Assembly (NCBI GenBank): GCA_013397455.1
Contig: VYZB01000327.1
Location: 907,840-971,839, forward strand
Reading direction: 5' to 3'
DNA length: 64,000 nt
From: Crotophaga sulcirostris
Taxonomy: Eukaryota; Chordata; Aves; Cuculiformes; Crotophagidae
In this document: one piece after another, positions 37,101 through 50,298 of the stretch
Position numbering within the stretch: position 1 is the stretch's first letter
How the letters are laid out: each line of letters opens with the position of its first letter
Translations under genes and position numbers: made by a program
Notes under the pieces: generated by a model
The model's input: the letters and a program-made list of their open reading frames with translations, nothing else
Told to the model about the DNA's origin: nothing
Databases searched by the model: none

Positions 37101-40100
37101 ATCAGTTAAGAGTTATGAGTTATACACTATCAAGTAGTGTAACCATGTATGACCTCAGAAGTACTCAGTGACCATCAATTTTTATTATTGTAACTTCATA
37201 GATTATCTAGTATGTGTGTCTCTAAACAGTGTATATTATAAAATATTATGAAGTGTTAAAATACTAGCTGCTTTTAGAATTATTAGATTGGAAAGCTCAC
37301 AGGATCTTGTCAATAAAAGAGGACAATTTCAAAAATCTATTCCATTAGTGATAATAAGGATGCAGTTTCATTATAAGCAGGGAATCTATAACATAATGGT
37401 GCTATTTTTCACTTAATTATCTAAAATCGTAAAATCTGATTAGAACTTACAATTCTAACATCAGCTAGTGCAATGGCAATACACAGAAAAAAGAATGTAG
37501 ATGGAAATTACATTTTCATTTATCTTTCCTGGAAACGTTATTCTGTCAATATTTGTTTTAAAATATCCTTGGGAGGTGTAATTTTTCTTTGCTTTTTCTT
37601 TTGACTGCAAATTTTCAAATGTTCAGTTTCACATGCTTGTGAATGTACAACTTCAATGTAAATAGTTTTTGAAAGGGTGCATATTACAGGCCAGAATTTA
37701 ACAATTATATATTCATATACTACAAAATGAAATACATTCCCATAATTTAAATTAGATACTGAGTAAACCTGGAAATGTAAACATACTCTAACTGAAAAAA
37801 AACAAACAAAACAAAACAAAAAAACAACCCCAAACTTTCAAAAAATAAGTTTAAATAAGCTATAAGAGCTTACAAACAACATTGCATTAGTGTCAATGGT
37901 TTTGTTCTTGCATTTTACATAATTAGAAATTAGCTGGTGTAGTATGAGAAAGAAATCCTGACATTTTCCATTTCTAGCTTCATAATAAATTAACAGAAGA
38001 AAGGACTTTTTCAGCTTTTCTGTAAGTTCTGAGTACTTAATATCTTTACCATAACAAATATTACTTGATTTCTCTTCATGGTGACTTTTATACCCCTTCT
38101 GTTTGAGAGCTACTGGAAGGACCCTTTCTGTTGTTTGCTACATGAGCGTTCCTTCCAGACCTCAAGACCTTTCTTTTTATTTTGCCTTTTGGCAATAAAA
38201 GAATTAATTGTCCATTTCAAGGTGGGGCTGTGATGCAGGAGTGGCAATTATTATTTTGTAACTCTAATTAGCTAGATTAAAGGCTGTGTGCCTGCCTGCT
38301 GAGGAGGGATGTGACTGCATGTTACTGTCAGCCTGTCTGGCTCCTGACTTCTTCACTGCATCAGGTCATTCCTTTGGCACTCGTAACAAGATACTCAGTT
38401 CTTGCTGCATGTACAGAGCTCAGATAAGGGCCTTTGCCAAAAAGTCTTTGCTGCTGCAACAACTCGTATCCCACCTGCGTTTTGTGAAACTGAAGATTTC
38501 CAATTGGGTTTCTGCTTGACAAAAACCAAGCAAAAGAGAAACTAAATTTAATCTGATTAGGTAGTCATGTTCAATTTAATCTTCTGGAAGGAAATACTAA
38601 ACTTTAACTTTTCTTTTTTCTTTGTGCTAATGCCAAAGAACTGGTTCTGCTAAATCTTGGACAAAAAAAAATATTCTTTATAAATGAAAAAAAATAGCCA
38701 ATACTTCTGTAGAAATGTAAACTGTAAAAAAAGGATTGAAGTTGCATGCAAGTGACTTTCAGTGACCAGGTCACATGCAATGATGCAGCAAGAGAAACAC
38801 ACTGGATTTTTGTTGCAATTATTATGACCTGTTTGTGAAACTTTATGATAAAGAGAAAAAATGGATTTTTTTCTGGACATTCTCAAATAATACAATGTTA
38901 TGATAGCACTGAATAGGTTGAAGATACTTACTCATGGTGACTGAAGATTTGATTGTTTACTGTTTGTCCATTCATAGTTCCAATAGCAGGATTTTGGATT
39001 TCTTAATACTACTTTGTATTATATTAATATTTTCCTTAAGTACCATTAATATATTTGGTAATAGTTAATTGGAAAAGAAGTCTAGGATTAAATGCCAGAC
39101 TAACTGAAATGGCTAATGAAACAGTTAATAGTTTTCATTATGCCCTTAAGGATGGGTTCATTTCACCTAATTCAAGACATTTAGAAATTAGATGGTTATC
39201 CAGGAAGAGTCATTTAAGTCCATCCTTAGTCAATGGAAAGAGGATTGGTGCTCCCTGTAAGCAAGACTCTTCTTGTTGTGGTGTACGTGTCTAACTAGAC
39301 AGAATGAATTGCCTCTTGGAGTGAATCTTCCACTGAGGAAGACAGCTTCAGCAGAAAGCCTAATAAAAAAATGTAGATTGGATATCTAATTGTAAATGGT
39401 TAAAGAAGTCTTATACTTCAAGCATATGGATGTAAAATGCATATATTCCAGAGTTTCTCTGGAAAATATTCCCATGAAGAGTTTTAAAAATATTACCTCA
39501 CATAGAAAATATTTTTTGCCTCTGGAGAACTAAGAAAATCTTGTCATTTTTCAGAACATGCTTTATTCATTTTTATACCCTTATATTCTAAGGGGTAATT
39601 TATTCAGGGTAAAGATTCTACTAAAAAAAAACATCTAATTACTAAAATTTATGGTACAATATATTGAAACAGTATACTTACAACAAAATTAGCTACTGTA
39701 ATATTTGTTAAAGTAAAAAATATCCATGTAAAGAACTGCATGATAGAAAGCAAAAACCCGATCTTGGTCTCATTAAAGCAATGAAAGTCTTGCCTGTAAT
39801 GTCAGTTACAACAGAACTGTACCCTAGAAAGAAAAGCCTCAGGTTTTCTTTGGAAACCTGGGCTGAGCTATTGATGTAAAAGAGATTTTGGTTGTAGAGG
39901 CACTGGAAATGTCAGTATTGGTATAGTCATTTTATATGTACTTACCTTCAGTAGAGGTCAAATTAGCTGCTGAATTACTCAACTTGTTCTGTTTACTTTT
40001 GCTACAGTAAGTCCCAACATAGATGCAAACCTGCCTACTTTTTAATGTTTAGGAATTGGAAATTTAATCATGTCAGTATAATTATACTTTACAGTGTCAC

Positions 40101-41022
40101 AGAAAACCCTTCCCGGTAACATTGTGTGACATGGCTGCTCCAATATATTCCATTTGCTGACTGAACATATACATTCTGAAAACTTGCTTTGAAAAATGTT
40201 TTTTAATGTATATATTGTTGCACACTAAATATTTATTTTTATGTCTAGGATATAAATAACTGCTGTAGTTTACTTGCTGAAGATACATAGAATACAAAAA
40301 TATTCTCTTCTCATTTGAAAAGAAGATATCTTTAATATCTTAAAACACAGACCTCAATCACACACCCATATCTGTGGTAAACTATATTTTTCCTCAGTTC
40401 TCTTATTGCTCAAATTCTACTTTGCATCATTATTGGTTTTTGCTATTAACATTCCATTGAACTTTTGACTCATAATTTTTTAAGATACTACCACATCTCT
40501 ACTGTAACAAGCATTTTTTTATTTTATTTTTTAATGAGTTCAAACATTCTGTAACAACGAATTGGATAAAATGAAAATCCTTTTTCCACTCTGTTCTTTC
40601 ACTTTTCTCATGTATGTCCCCCTTTCTAATTCTGTTTGTCTTAATGGGTGATACAGTTTACAATTCAAATAAAAAACCTTCTTTTTTAATTCAAGATTTT
40701 CTCTGCTATTATTGTCTTTCTGCTCTTATTTCAGAAGTATTTTAAAAAAGAATTCCATCACCCCTATTACTTTTCAGTTGCTTTTTCTTCCACCCATTCT
40801 TTACAGAAATATGTAAGGAACTGTTTCTACGTCTGGACAAGACACAACCCTCTTTGCCTGAACTGGTTGGAGGAATTATGAGCAGCTTAGCAGCTGAAAG
40901 TCACCTCTGTAATTCTTTCCCATACATTTATTTTGTCCCAGATTTACCTCTAATACTGATGGAAGTAAAGTTGTTTATGTTATTTTCAACTCACTGTATC
41001 TGTGCTATGTATTGTTATTGCT
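34112..41022. other. Unique sequence rich in enhancer-like stretches
   Basis: Almost 7 kb with no gene and no recognised transposon. Several intervals look conserved by eye: about 35,790-36,230, 36,600-36,900, 38,060-38,530 and 39,070-39,290. They have little simple sequence and many homeodomain/POU/GATA-type words. Elsewhere it is AT-rich, with A/C-rich low-complexity runs near 36,342 and 37,795. Conservation was not tested. Confidence 0.4.
37793..37832. repeat. A-rich (CAAA)n low-complexity run
   Basis: It has AACAAACAAAACAAAACAAA-type words ending in a short CAACCCC. Similar runs occur near 36,342, 41,101, 43,686 and 57,217 in this window. Confidence 0.75.
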
Positions 41023-41103
41023 ACAGAATCACAGAATTGTTTCACTTGGAAATAAGATCATAGAGTCGAACTGTAAACCTAACACTGCCAACACTCCACT
41101 AAA
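41023..41103 (-). mobile_element. CR1 3' tail fragment, about 80 bp
   Basis: ACAGAATCACAGAATTG, then TTGGAAATAAGATCATAGAG and CTAACACTGCCAACACTCCACTAAA correspond to the end of a CR1 element on the minus strand. It breaks off where 'CCATGTCC' would be expected and runs into an A-rich (CAAAA)n stretch (41,101-41,140). Confidence 0.8.
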
Positions 41104-42481
41104 AAAAACAACAAAACAAAACAAAAACAAACAAAAAAGATAGGTGTGAATAAGCTCCTTTCTCCAGTATTTATGTTCTTGAGGGTCAGACAAGTACTGA
41201 TGAAATTTTTTTAGGAGAGGTATTATTATTACAGCTGAGGTAGATAGGGGATAAAGACAGAAAGAATGGAAAGCCTGCTGAAGAATAAAGATAGGTAGAA
41301 GACCAGAAGTTTATCTGCAGTGCAAAGGAGGTCCAAAGCCAAATGGCAGATGTGGCAGAGGGACTAAACAGACTGGAGTTTCCTCAGTCTAAACTATTAA
41401 AAATTCTGAAGTGGAAAGGAAAAATAGTAGAAAGATTTACCCTATAACATTGTGTGTCCAAGGACACTTGTTTCAACCTTGTTTATTTAATACATCTTAC
41501 TGTAGTAGATCTAATTTTTCTCTTTTTAAAGAGCTACTTCTTAATGCTTTGCATTTTATGACATAAACTGAGACTTAGTTGTAGGGAGGGAAAAGAATAT
41601 TTTCCAATGAATCAGAGGGAACAGTTTAGACCCTGCTGATAAACAAAAAGCTACTTGAAACTACTGGACAGAGAATAAGTTAAGAGGAAATAATCTGCCT
41701 TATGAAATGCCAATGAAAAGGAAAAATAGTCTTTAAATGATTTTAATATTTTCTTTTTAAGCACATTTATTATCAAGCTGTCTACTCCTAATTAAGTTCT
41801 ATTGAAACATAACTTACAAAAGTAAAATGTGTTTGGATTTTTTTTATTTTAATTTTTCTTCCCAGAAGTGCCTACTTTAACTAAAAGCTACTTGTAAATC
41901 CACTTTATTATCCCAGGTAAGTCAGAGCTTATGATGATATACAGAAATAGGAAGCACTGGAATGCCAAGGGCAAAACATTTTAGGGGTCCTCAAGCCAGG
42001 GTCCTACACAAAACAAAATAGATTGTTGCCTTCATCCAAGTCCCAGGATAAGACAATAATCTCATGGTCCCTTTTTTTCAGCATCAGAATACTGGAAGAA
42101 CAGGCTTTGGGGGCTGTTGTTACCTAGACAAAGGTGACATATATGTGGGATAGTGATTATAGATTGGTGGGACTGTTACCAGGTGGTCTCTCTCCTGGTG
42201 GAGCTGGAGCAGAGAAAGGATCTTCTAAATTCTACTCAGGGTGTTCCTGTTAGCCTAAGTAACAGTGGTGATTCCCATCACCACACTTAGAGTGGTGGCC
42301 ACCCTTGCTTGGCACTAATCCCTCCGACATAGGGCACTAAAGTTCCTTGATGAGAAACCTTGAAAATGAACATGGGTTCTCTTGGCTGAGCACCTCTTGA
42401 GAGTACTTCTACTGGATCTGTAACTTAGAGATAACCAGTGCTTTTAAAATTTGATTTGCTCAGACAAAAGTTTTGAAAATA
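41104..42481. other. Non-coding sequence up to the assembly gap
   Basis: It begins with an A/C-rich run and then becomes more balanced. About 41,990-42,420 is GC-richer and complex, without an open frame or recognised family. It may be part of a repeat that made the assembly fail just to the right. Confidence 0.5.
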
Positions 42482-43211
42482 NNNNNNNNNNNNNNNNNNN
42501 NNNNNNNNNNNNNNNNNNNNNNNNNNNNNNNNNNNNNNNNNNNNNNNNNNNNNNNNNNNNNNNNNNNNNNNNNNNNNNNNNNNNNNNNNNNNNNNNNNNN
42601 NNNNNNNNNNNNNNNNNNNNNNNNNNNNNNNNNNNNNNNNNNNNNNNNNNNNNNNNNNNNNNNNNNNNNNNNNNNNNNNNNNNNNNNNNNNNNNNNNNNN
42701 NNNNNNNNNNNNNNNNNNNNNNNNNNNNNNNNNNNNNNNNNNNNNNNNNNNNNNNNNNNNNNNNNNNNNNNNNNNNNNNNNNNNNNNNNNNNNNNNNNNN
42801 NNNNNNNNNNNNNNNNNNNNNNNNNNNNNNNNNNNNNNNNNNNNNNNNNNNNNNNNNNNNNNNNNNNNNNNNNNNNNNNNNNNNNNNNNNNNNNNNNNNN
42901 NNNNNNNNNNNNNNNNNNNNNNNNNNNNNNNNNNNNNNNNNNNNNNNNNNNNNNNNNNNNNNNNNNNNNNNNNNNNNNNNNNNNNNNNNNNNNNNNNNNN
43001 NNNNNNNNNNNNNNNNNNNNNNNNNNNNNNNNNNNNNNNNNNNNNNNNNNNNNNNNNNNNNNNNNNNNNNNNNNNNNNNNNNNNNNNNNNNNNNNNNNNN
43101 NNNNNNNNNNNNNNNNNNNNNNNNNNNNNNNNNNNNNNNNNNNNNNNNNNNNNNNNNNNNNNNNNNNNNNNNNNNNNNNNNNNNNNNNNNNNNNNNNNNN
43201 NNNNNNNNNNN
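42482..43211. other. Assembly gap (730 Ns)
   Basis: The sequence is unknown here. The length is not a round number, so it is probably an estimated gap size. Apparent long open frames across it are artefacts of the Ns. Confidence 1.
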
Positions 43212-43934
43212 AAAGATGACAACACAAATTAATCAAATACAGGAACATATTTTCTAAATATACTGACTTGTTGCATAGTTGAGTTGTATTAAATGCTGGA
43301 TGAACAATAATTAAAATATAATATGCCCCTTTTTTTTTAAAAAAAAAAAAGGTTTTCCTTTGATTCATTAGGATTTGTTCTGATTTTCCTGTTCTTCTTG
43401 TTGTTGTCTCTTTAATCAGGTGTCCAAACTGATTGCTGTATGGTGCTTAGTTGGTGTAGGGGAGCAATTACAAAGAAGAGCAATTATTTAGAAGTACATT
43501 TTGTATGAATGATGCTAATATCATCTTTCTAGCTTTCTTATTACTCATTTGCTAGCTAATTATCCATATGCCACAGTATTTTGAAGAAAAATATTCAAAA
43601 CATTTTTTGCTTCATTTTGTTTATTCTGGCTTTCCCCAGGAAATTTGGACTATGTTTAGATGTGGAAATGAGAATGTTAAAATAAAAACAACAACAACAA
43701 AAAACCCAAAAACCCCCCAAAACCCCACAAACTCCCAAAAACCCAACAAAACTTTGGAAAACTCATGAAAGAAATTTACTTAACTATTTGTGAGCATAGT
43801 ATTGGTGGGCATAACTGACAACACCATTTGTATTGGCACACAGTTTTAGCGGCCATATGTTAGCATAGCTTCAATGAGGTCATAGAAAGAATGTTACTTT
43901 GAAAACGTATTTAAGAAAGGGAAAAATGCCACAC
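43212..43934. other. AT-rich sequence right of the gap
   Basis: It contains a T9-A12 run at about 43,330-43,350 and an A/C low-complexity tract at 43,680-43,755. No gene was recognised. Confidence 0.6.
43680..43755. repeat. (CAA)n / A-C-rich low-complexity tract
   Basis: Starts with ACAACAACAACAAA and continues with alternating A-runs and C-runs (AAAACCC units). It is purine-poor on one strand for C and almost free of G and T. Confidence 0.8.
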
Positions 43935-44145
43935 AGCAGTGAGGAGTGAGGTAAAAAATGTGAGAAGCAACAGTGTGTACACCAAGGTCAAAGAAGGAGG
44001 GAGGTGTTCCAGGCACAGGGGAGATACACACCTGCAGCTCACCGAAGAGACCACAGTGGAGTAGATATTTTCTGCATCTTATGGAAGAGATGGCAATGAA
44101 ACAGGTATTTCCCTACAGACAATGGAGAGGTACACATTGATGCAG
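43935..44145 (+). mobile_element. Avian ERV-L-associated repeat remnant
   Basis: The order of words GTGAGAAGCAACAG, ACACCAAGGTCAAAGAAGGA, GGAGGTGTTCCAGGCACAGG, GGAGATACACACCTGCAGC and AGTGGAGTAGATATTT followed by CAGGTATTTCCCTACAG matches a well-known avian interspersed sequence linked to ERV-L-type retroviral elements. The copy is diverged and partial, with no coding capacity visible and no LTR ends that I can define. It lies about 65 bases left of a CR1 copy. The family assignment is from memory of the pattern, so the exact name is left open. Confidence 0.5.
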
Positions 44146-44210
44146 TTATCCATACTATACTTGCATTGTTTTTTAAAGTTCTTCGAGGAATGGAACAGCA
44201 AAATCACAAA

Positions 44211-44612
44211 TCACAGAATCGTTTAAGTTGGAAAAGACCTTTTTGATCATTGAGTCCTACCATAAAACATAAACTGCCTATTCTACCGATAAAGAGTGTC
44301 CCTAAATGCCACATCTACACATCTTTTAAATACCTTCAGGGATGGTGATTCAACCACTTCCCTGGGAAGCCTGCTCCAACTCTTGACAAACCTTTCAGTG
44401 AAGAAATTTTTCCTACTATCTAGTCTAAATCTCTCTTGGCACGACTTAAGACCATTTCCACTTGTCCTATTGCTTGTTACTTGGGAGAAAAGACCAACAC
44501 CCACCTCACTACAACCTTCTTTCAGGTAGTTGTAAAGAGCAATAACGTCTCCTTTTCTTCAGACTAAACAACCCCAGTTCCCTCAGCTGCTCCTCATAAG
44601 ACTTTTACTCCA
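44211..44612 (-). mobile_element. CR1 3' fragment, about 400 bp
   Basis: Minus-strand CR1 starting TCACAGAATCGTTTAAGTTGG at its 3' end and reaching the 'CAGCTGCTCCTCATAAGAC' part of ORF2. The sense frame (44,283-44,504, 73 codons) contains the CR1 ORF2 C-terminal word order '[16 protein letters not shown]'. It is strongly 5'-truncated. After the break at 44,612 a short AGTAATGCAG/GAGTAATGCAG direct repeat follows. Confidence 0.93.
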
Positions 44613-46170
44613 AGTAATGCAGTAATGGAGTAATGCAGATTGTGGAAGAAGTAACTTTAAGATCTTTACTAGGCAGCACTAAAATCATCACTAATTCTGA
44701 AAATAGCACTGACATTGCAGAGCAGGATGCACAAAACTAATTTGTGTTTTGACGTAAATACTTTCATTTGAAACACTATTATTCATGCTAAACTCTACAA
44801 AGCATTTGATGCCATAAAGCTATTCAAGAGTGTTCTGTCCAAATGAGTCAACGTACTTCCAAGTTAAGGAGTTGGTTAGACCGGTTAACATGCATAAATC
44901 TGTTTTGTTCTTCTCTTACATTCATAAGAGGCTTGTTGTGTCTTGAATTTTGCAGCTTCTATTGATGGTGTGAGTGGACAGTGCTTACATTTCTTGTGGC
45001 AAAAATCATTACACACATACTTTAAAAATGTCTTCATGTTTTACTTTCTGACTTCAATATGAGAACAGTACATGACAAAGGTACATAGAGGATACAGACT
45101 TTTGCTCAGACAATCTACATTTTCATGTTAACACCAGGATGGAGGGTGAGGGGAAGAAAGAAAAGATGATGCTTGGAACACTACAGAAGACCTTTTCCCC
45201 CAAGTAGTTTATGTTTGGTTTCTTTCTTCAAAACAAAATTTACATGTAGTTTCAAGCTTTTGAAGCTACAAAACTATTTTGTTTTCCTTTTCGATATAAT
45301 TCAGGCTCTATCTGAGCACTTTGATTGTTTCTTTATTCCATTTTATTAAATAAGGCAAAGAGGCTATAAAAGTCTACTGTCAATAACCAGTTGTGTTAAA
45401 AAGCATCTGCAACCTTCAAAGGCTAAGAAGGTTGTGGAACCTGGCCCGTGGGAGGGTAAGTTAATAAGCAGAAATGCAAGCTTGCCAAGCCGTCTTATCC
45501 AAACCCCTTAATACTTTTTGCATGCTTCTTTTCTTTTACTCTCCTTTTTACTCATATTTAAAAGTGCCCGTTCAATTAGATTAGTCTTTCTTTTTCTCCT
45601 TTTTCATCCTGTCCTTAGCAGAACTTCTAGAATACAATAAAAACAGAAGACTATCTTGTTCTACATAAAGTACTTAACATTTCTTTTATTTTTTTAATTC
45701 AATGTAGAGAATTTCGCTATAAGAATACTGTCACATTTTAAATACCATGTTCTGTAATGGATGAAAACCCCCACAACCCTTTTATATTGAGGCAAATATG
45801 CAACAGCCAACTCAAAATACAATTATCATTACTTAGTTACAAAAAAACCCCCTTAATAAACATACTCCAAATTAATACAAAAACCTTCATTAATTATATC
45901 TTTGCAAGTGGTACACAAGAGGTGACACTCTTCTCTGGTGTAACATGTTTCTGCCCATGTCTCTGGGGCTCTCTGGCTGACTGCACCAGTCGCTTTCAAC
46001 ATGCCCTGGTGGGTGTTGCAGTGAAGGTCAATGCCTTGCAGTTACAAGCAGTAGGAGCAGAGTGCTTGTGATGGGTGCAGCCACTTCAGCACAGGACCCT
46101 TCTTGATGTATGTTTCTCCACACACCTTTTCCTCCTAGTAGCTGCCTTTCTTTTCCTTTTCTTCAGGAAA

Positions 46171-46196
46171 AATGTATGTTTTTACAAACATACATT
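46171..46196. repeat. Perfect 11-bp inverted repeat
   Basis: AATGTATGTTT (46,171-46,181) and AAACATACATT (46,186-46,196) flank the loop TTAC. It is a small AT-rich hairpin, possibly chance. Confidence 0.5.
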
Positions 46197-49100
46197 AGCA
46201 CAATTCTAAAAACCAAGAACAGTTTGCAGTGTGAAACTTTGTGTTTTGGTCATGTTTCTTGTGATAATTGTTCACTTAAATCCATTTGTGGATCCTATTT
46301 TGCAAAATTTAATCCTCTACTTACTGCAAAGGGAGTGTTTTCTGCATATCCTGTGATATTCCCACCATAGTCACTGATGCTGATGTGAGACCAGCCACAT
46401 TGTTCCTTATTTTGTACATTTTCAGTGCTTTTTTTTAATACTGAAATCACATTTCATTCAGCTTCAGATCATTGTGAAGCTCTGATAAGCCATTTTTTTG
46501 TTTTTGATTGTTGGACTACAAGACCTCCAGAGACTCCAGATTCCAACCTGAATCATTATTTTTGCTTCCAGGCTCAGATGAGTCCTTTACATGCTTCATC
46601 TTTCTAGTTTTGTATACCTAATGATTTTCTGAACTTTCTAAGCCAGTTCTTCTTTATTTCTTCTTCTCTCTGTCAGATTTCTGAAATGGGAGGCTGATTT
46701 TAAGGGGAATGCCAGATAAGATGTCTGGAAAAAAAAAATTCATATTCTTTTATGATATTCCATGTCATGAAAAATCTTTGTTATTGCACTTTTCTGTTCA
46801 TTCTTCCCTTTCCTTCCCAATAGGAAGCTGAACAAGCAAGTAATTTTCATTTTAGAGGCCTGAACAGGAAGTCTAGTGCAGTCTGCCCATTTTTCACCCT
46901 TAAAGTCTTCCGAGTCTAAATTTGTAGTTTTGAGTTAAATAATGGTTAAAAAGGAAAACATCATACCATTGTTTCTATGTCAAAACAGTAGATTACTAAG
47001 CAGGATTTTAGGGGATAAGTAGGTCTGTGCTGGGAAAGCCAGGGGAATTGCTAGGTCCCAGCTAGTAATTGCATGCCCTGGTACTGAGTAATCTATTACT
47101 TAGCTATGTGAAAATGAAGCAGAGAAGATAATTATTTAGGAAGGCTAAGGAAAATGTTTAATTTACCCAGAAGGAATATTTTCAGATGTTATAGAATTAA
47201 AAGAGAATGATTAATCTGTAGCTAGATATTTATCATTTAATTACTTGTGATACTAAAGACACATCTGGTGACTTTCAGAACTCTGAATTCTACCTTATAT
47301 TTCCTTGAAAATATTAATGAAGATTACTGAAAACCATTTGTAACAACAGCAAAAAAAGTAAAGCTTAATGTCCTCAACCTCTCAATTCTCTAGTGTTTTT
47401 CCATTTACAAATTTCCATACACATTTAAATTTTCCACTGTGAATTGTTCCCCCAAATTATCTTTTCCTAAAATGTATCTAATAAAGAGTATAGGCAAATA
47501 TTCACCACGTATAACTCATAAATTGCAAAAGTAGTTGCTCTAAAGTACATACCATGCAGCTTTGCTTTAGACTGCCACAGAATCTTTCTAATAAAATGCT
47601 TTAAAATTTGTAACTCCTAAATCCATATTGGTCAAACCATGAGGGACACTTATTCAGATTGTGCCTACTTTTGACAGAGGTATACTTCGTAATTATAGTA
47701 GTTTAGCAGACTTTCTGTGTGATTTTATTAGTGTTGGAAAGGATGGGTTAAGGAGAATTTACTGCCTTCTGTACACAGAGAAAGGAAGTAATTTGCTGCT
47801 GTGATTGTCCTGGCAGGAGGCAAATAAGAAAAAGAAAAGGATAAACTGGATGCTTTCCAGTTTCACTGTTCTCAAAATCTGGATGGATAGTTTAAACATG
47901 ATGGGATTTTAGATTTTTGATCTTGAGTTTTTCCAATCCTTTCCTCATTTGACCTTGATAAATACAGAGATGTAACCTCTTTGTCTCTTCCTTTGAAGCA
48001 GTTTTATGTAAGTATTTTAATGTCAAAATGTTTTTCATTTTACAAGCGAACAATGACAAATGGTTTAATTTATGCTCCCTGCCAGTATTTAAGTAGGTAA
48101 CTTGCAAACAGTCAGCTCAGCAGATGGGAAGGCAGGTAAACGTATCAGTTAATCTATGGAAAATGCAATCAGAATAGATGGTAACTGGAGGACTGCTAAG
48201 ACAAGTGGGAAGCAGTGATTTTCCCCTACAAATAGTAGCCTGCTCTAATTTCATTTCCTGGTAACTTAATTCTACGTGTAGTAGGCTCATAAAATCTGCA
48301 TTACCTGAATAGTTAATTTATAGTAAGAATTAGCATGTTTAAACATAGGTCATTTCAGTCAGAATAAAGTAAATCTTAAAAAAGCCAAACCCTTTTCCGT
48401 ACAGAAAAGTTCAGCTTTAGGTGAATAATTTTCCAGAAAGACACAGTATTTTATTATCTGCAAATACAAAAAGTCAATGTCTGTTTGATTTTAAGCTATA
48501 TATTCTCTCCTCACAGTTCAGAAAGTAAAATAATCATAATAATAAAAATATTGAATTTCAGCCATTTTTTACTCATATTGAAGACAGTGACACAATTCTT
48601 CTGAGCACAATATACCTTACAACCACTGTCTTTCCAGGAAAAAGAAAAAGAATCCTACTACATTTAGTTTCTTTATCTAAAGAGGTTGTACTGAATAACT
48701 AGGGTCTGAAATGAATCAACTGTTTTCTAATTATTATATTTTTCTCTATGGAATATTCATACAAATGTATTTTGAACTATGCCTGTCACTTTTCAAGCCC
48801 ACAAAATATTACAGATGTAGAATTCAGGTTTATCTAAGGGAATATGGAGGGGGTGCATGACTATTATTTACAAATGCCTATCCATACCAATTGTAATAAA
48901 ATCAATGCAGATACAGTAATAAAAATGATACATCAGCAATAGCTGATGTTTCTCATTAACATTATCATGAGTCTGCACACTGGCATTAGCATTTTTTTGC
49001 AAGACCTAAAACATTTCTTAAGGTCTCATTATGAATCAACAAAAGGTCAATTTCAAATGAAACTCTCTGAAAATAATGAGGGAGACGTATGAACTGTATT

Positions 49101-50275
49101 TTATCGTCACTTCTTCAAGATATTTAAGCATCCTGAACATTATCTTGGACTTTTGCAAACATAACATTTTAGCTGAACAAAGAAAATCATGTTGTAGAAT
49201 AACTACACTTTCTCTTGGGAATTTGTTAACAAGAAGATTTTTGTTTTAGTTAGTTTGTGTTACAGACTATAAAGTTTACTTCATGTTAATACACTTCGCA
49301 AGACGATAAAGGCAGATTCAACTTCAAAAATACCAAAATAAAGTGTGATTAATAACAGCTTGAAGTAACAGTGTAAAAAGTCTAGTATGTTTGAATTCTA
49401 CAGATTTTAGTTATCCAATCTTAGGCTAATAAATTAAAAATAATTTATTTTCCTCACTAATTTTGGAATGCTTATGGTGTTCTCTTTTAAAAAATCTCTA
49501 GTTAAATAACAAAAAATAAAGCAAATCTCAGTTTTAGAGAGGTTTATCCTAGTATACATACAACAGGGATAAAATGAATAGTAATATGCAGACTAAAGTA
49601 TATAAAATATTGATTTGATGTATTAGATTGCTAAGGATTTTAATTTTGGTAAGAAAATTAATACTACTGAATTCTAATATTTTTCTTGGAATAAGTAAGA
49701 CTCAGCAAAGAATGGCATATTTGAGCAATATGACATGGTAAAACCATTAGACTCATGAGATTAGATTACGTGATTTCCAGTGAAATTGGTTTACAGCATT
49801 TCATAGCTGTGAAATTATACATATGGAAAAAGTATGTTTCCATTTTACATTCCTTCCACTCACATCCACACCCCCAAAGGGGGAAAATGTAATTATAAGT
49901 TTCATTTTTAAGAAAAAATCAAACTTTCTAAATTCAGAAGTACTATTTTCACTCTTGATGCAATTCACTATTAAGGTATTTCTATGCAAGAAAAAACAGG
50001 CATATTTTAAATTGTATTTAAACTGCAAAGATTGTTTTTATTTCCTGTATTTCTTTGATTTAACGTGAGTTGTTAGGTTGTTGTTTTTAATTAATCCCAG
50101 GTCAGTAGTGACTGAAATTTACTGTTCATTGAGGGCCTGTAAGAACAAATGTAATTGCCACAGGACACTTCCTAAGGGGCAATTATGCACATCCCCTAAA
50201 CAGTCATTATATTTCATGCCAGTTATCAGTCTTGTCAGCAGTGGCATCAGAGTTCATGAACTGAAATGGTGTAAG

Positions 50276-50298
50276 TAATCCAAGTTAAACTTGGATTA
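50276..50298. promoter_or_regulatory. Palindrome of two TAATCC homeodomain-type sites
   Basis: TAATCCAAGTT (50,276-50,286) and its exact reverse complement AACTTGGATTA (50,288-50,298) are separated by one base. Each arm starts with TAATCC, the preferred core of K50 homeodomain proteins of the OTX/CRX/PITX/GSC type, and a palindromic arrangement suits dimer binding. It lies at the right end of a conserved-looking stretch. The binding role is inferred from the motif only. Confidence 0.35.

Noticed and set aside
42425..43368. Four long open frames (about 250-300 codons) on both strands
   Set aside because: They consist almost wholly of undetermined residues across the run of Ns; they are not genes.
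45757..46071. 104-codon open frame
   Set aside because: No recognisable domain; the first half is AT-rich low-complexity coding for N/I/K/T-rich sequence, and there is no splice or promoter support.
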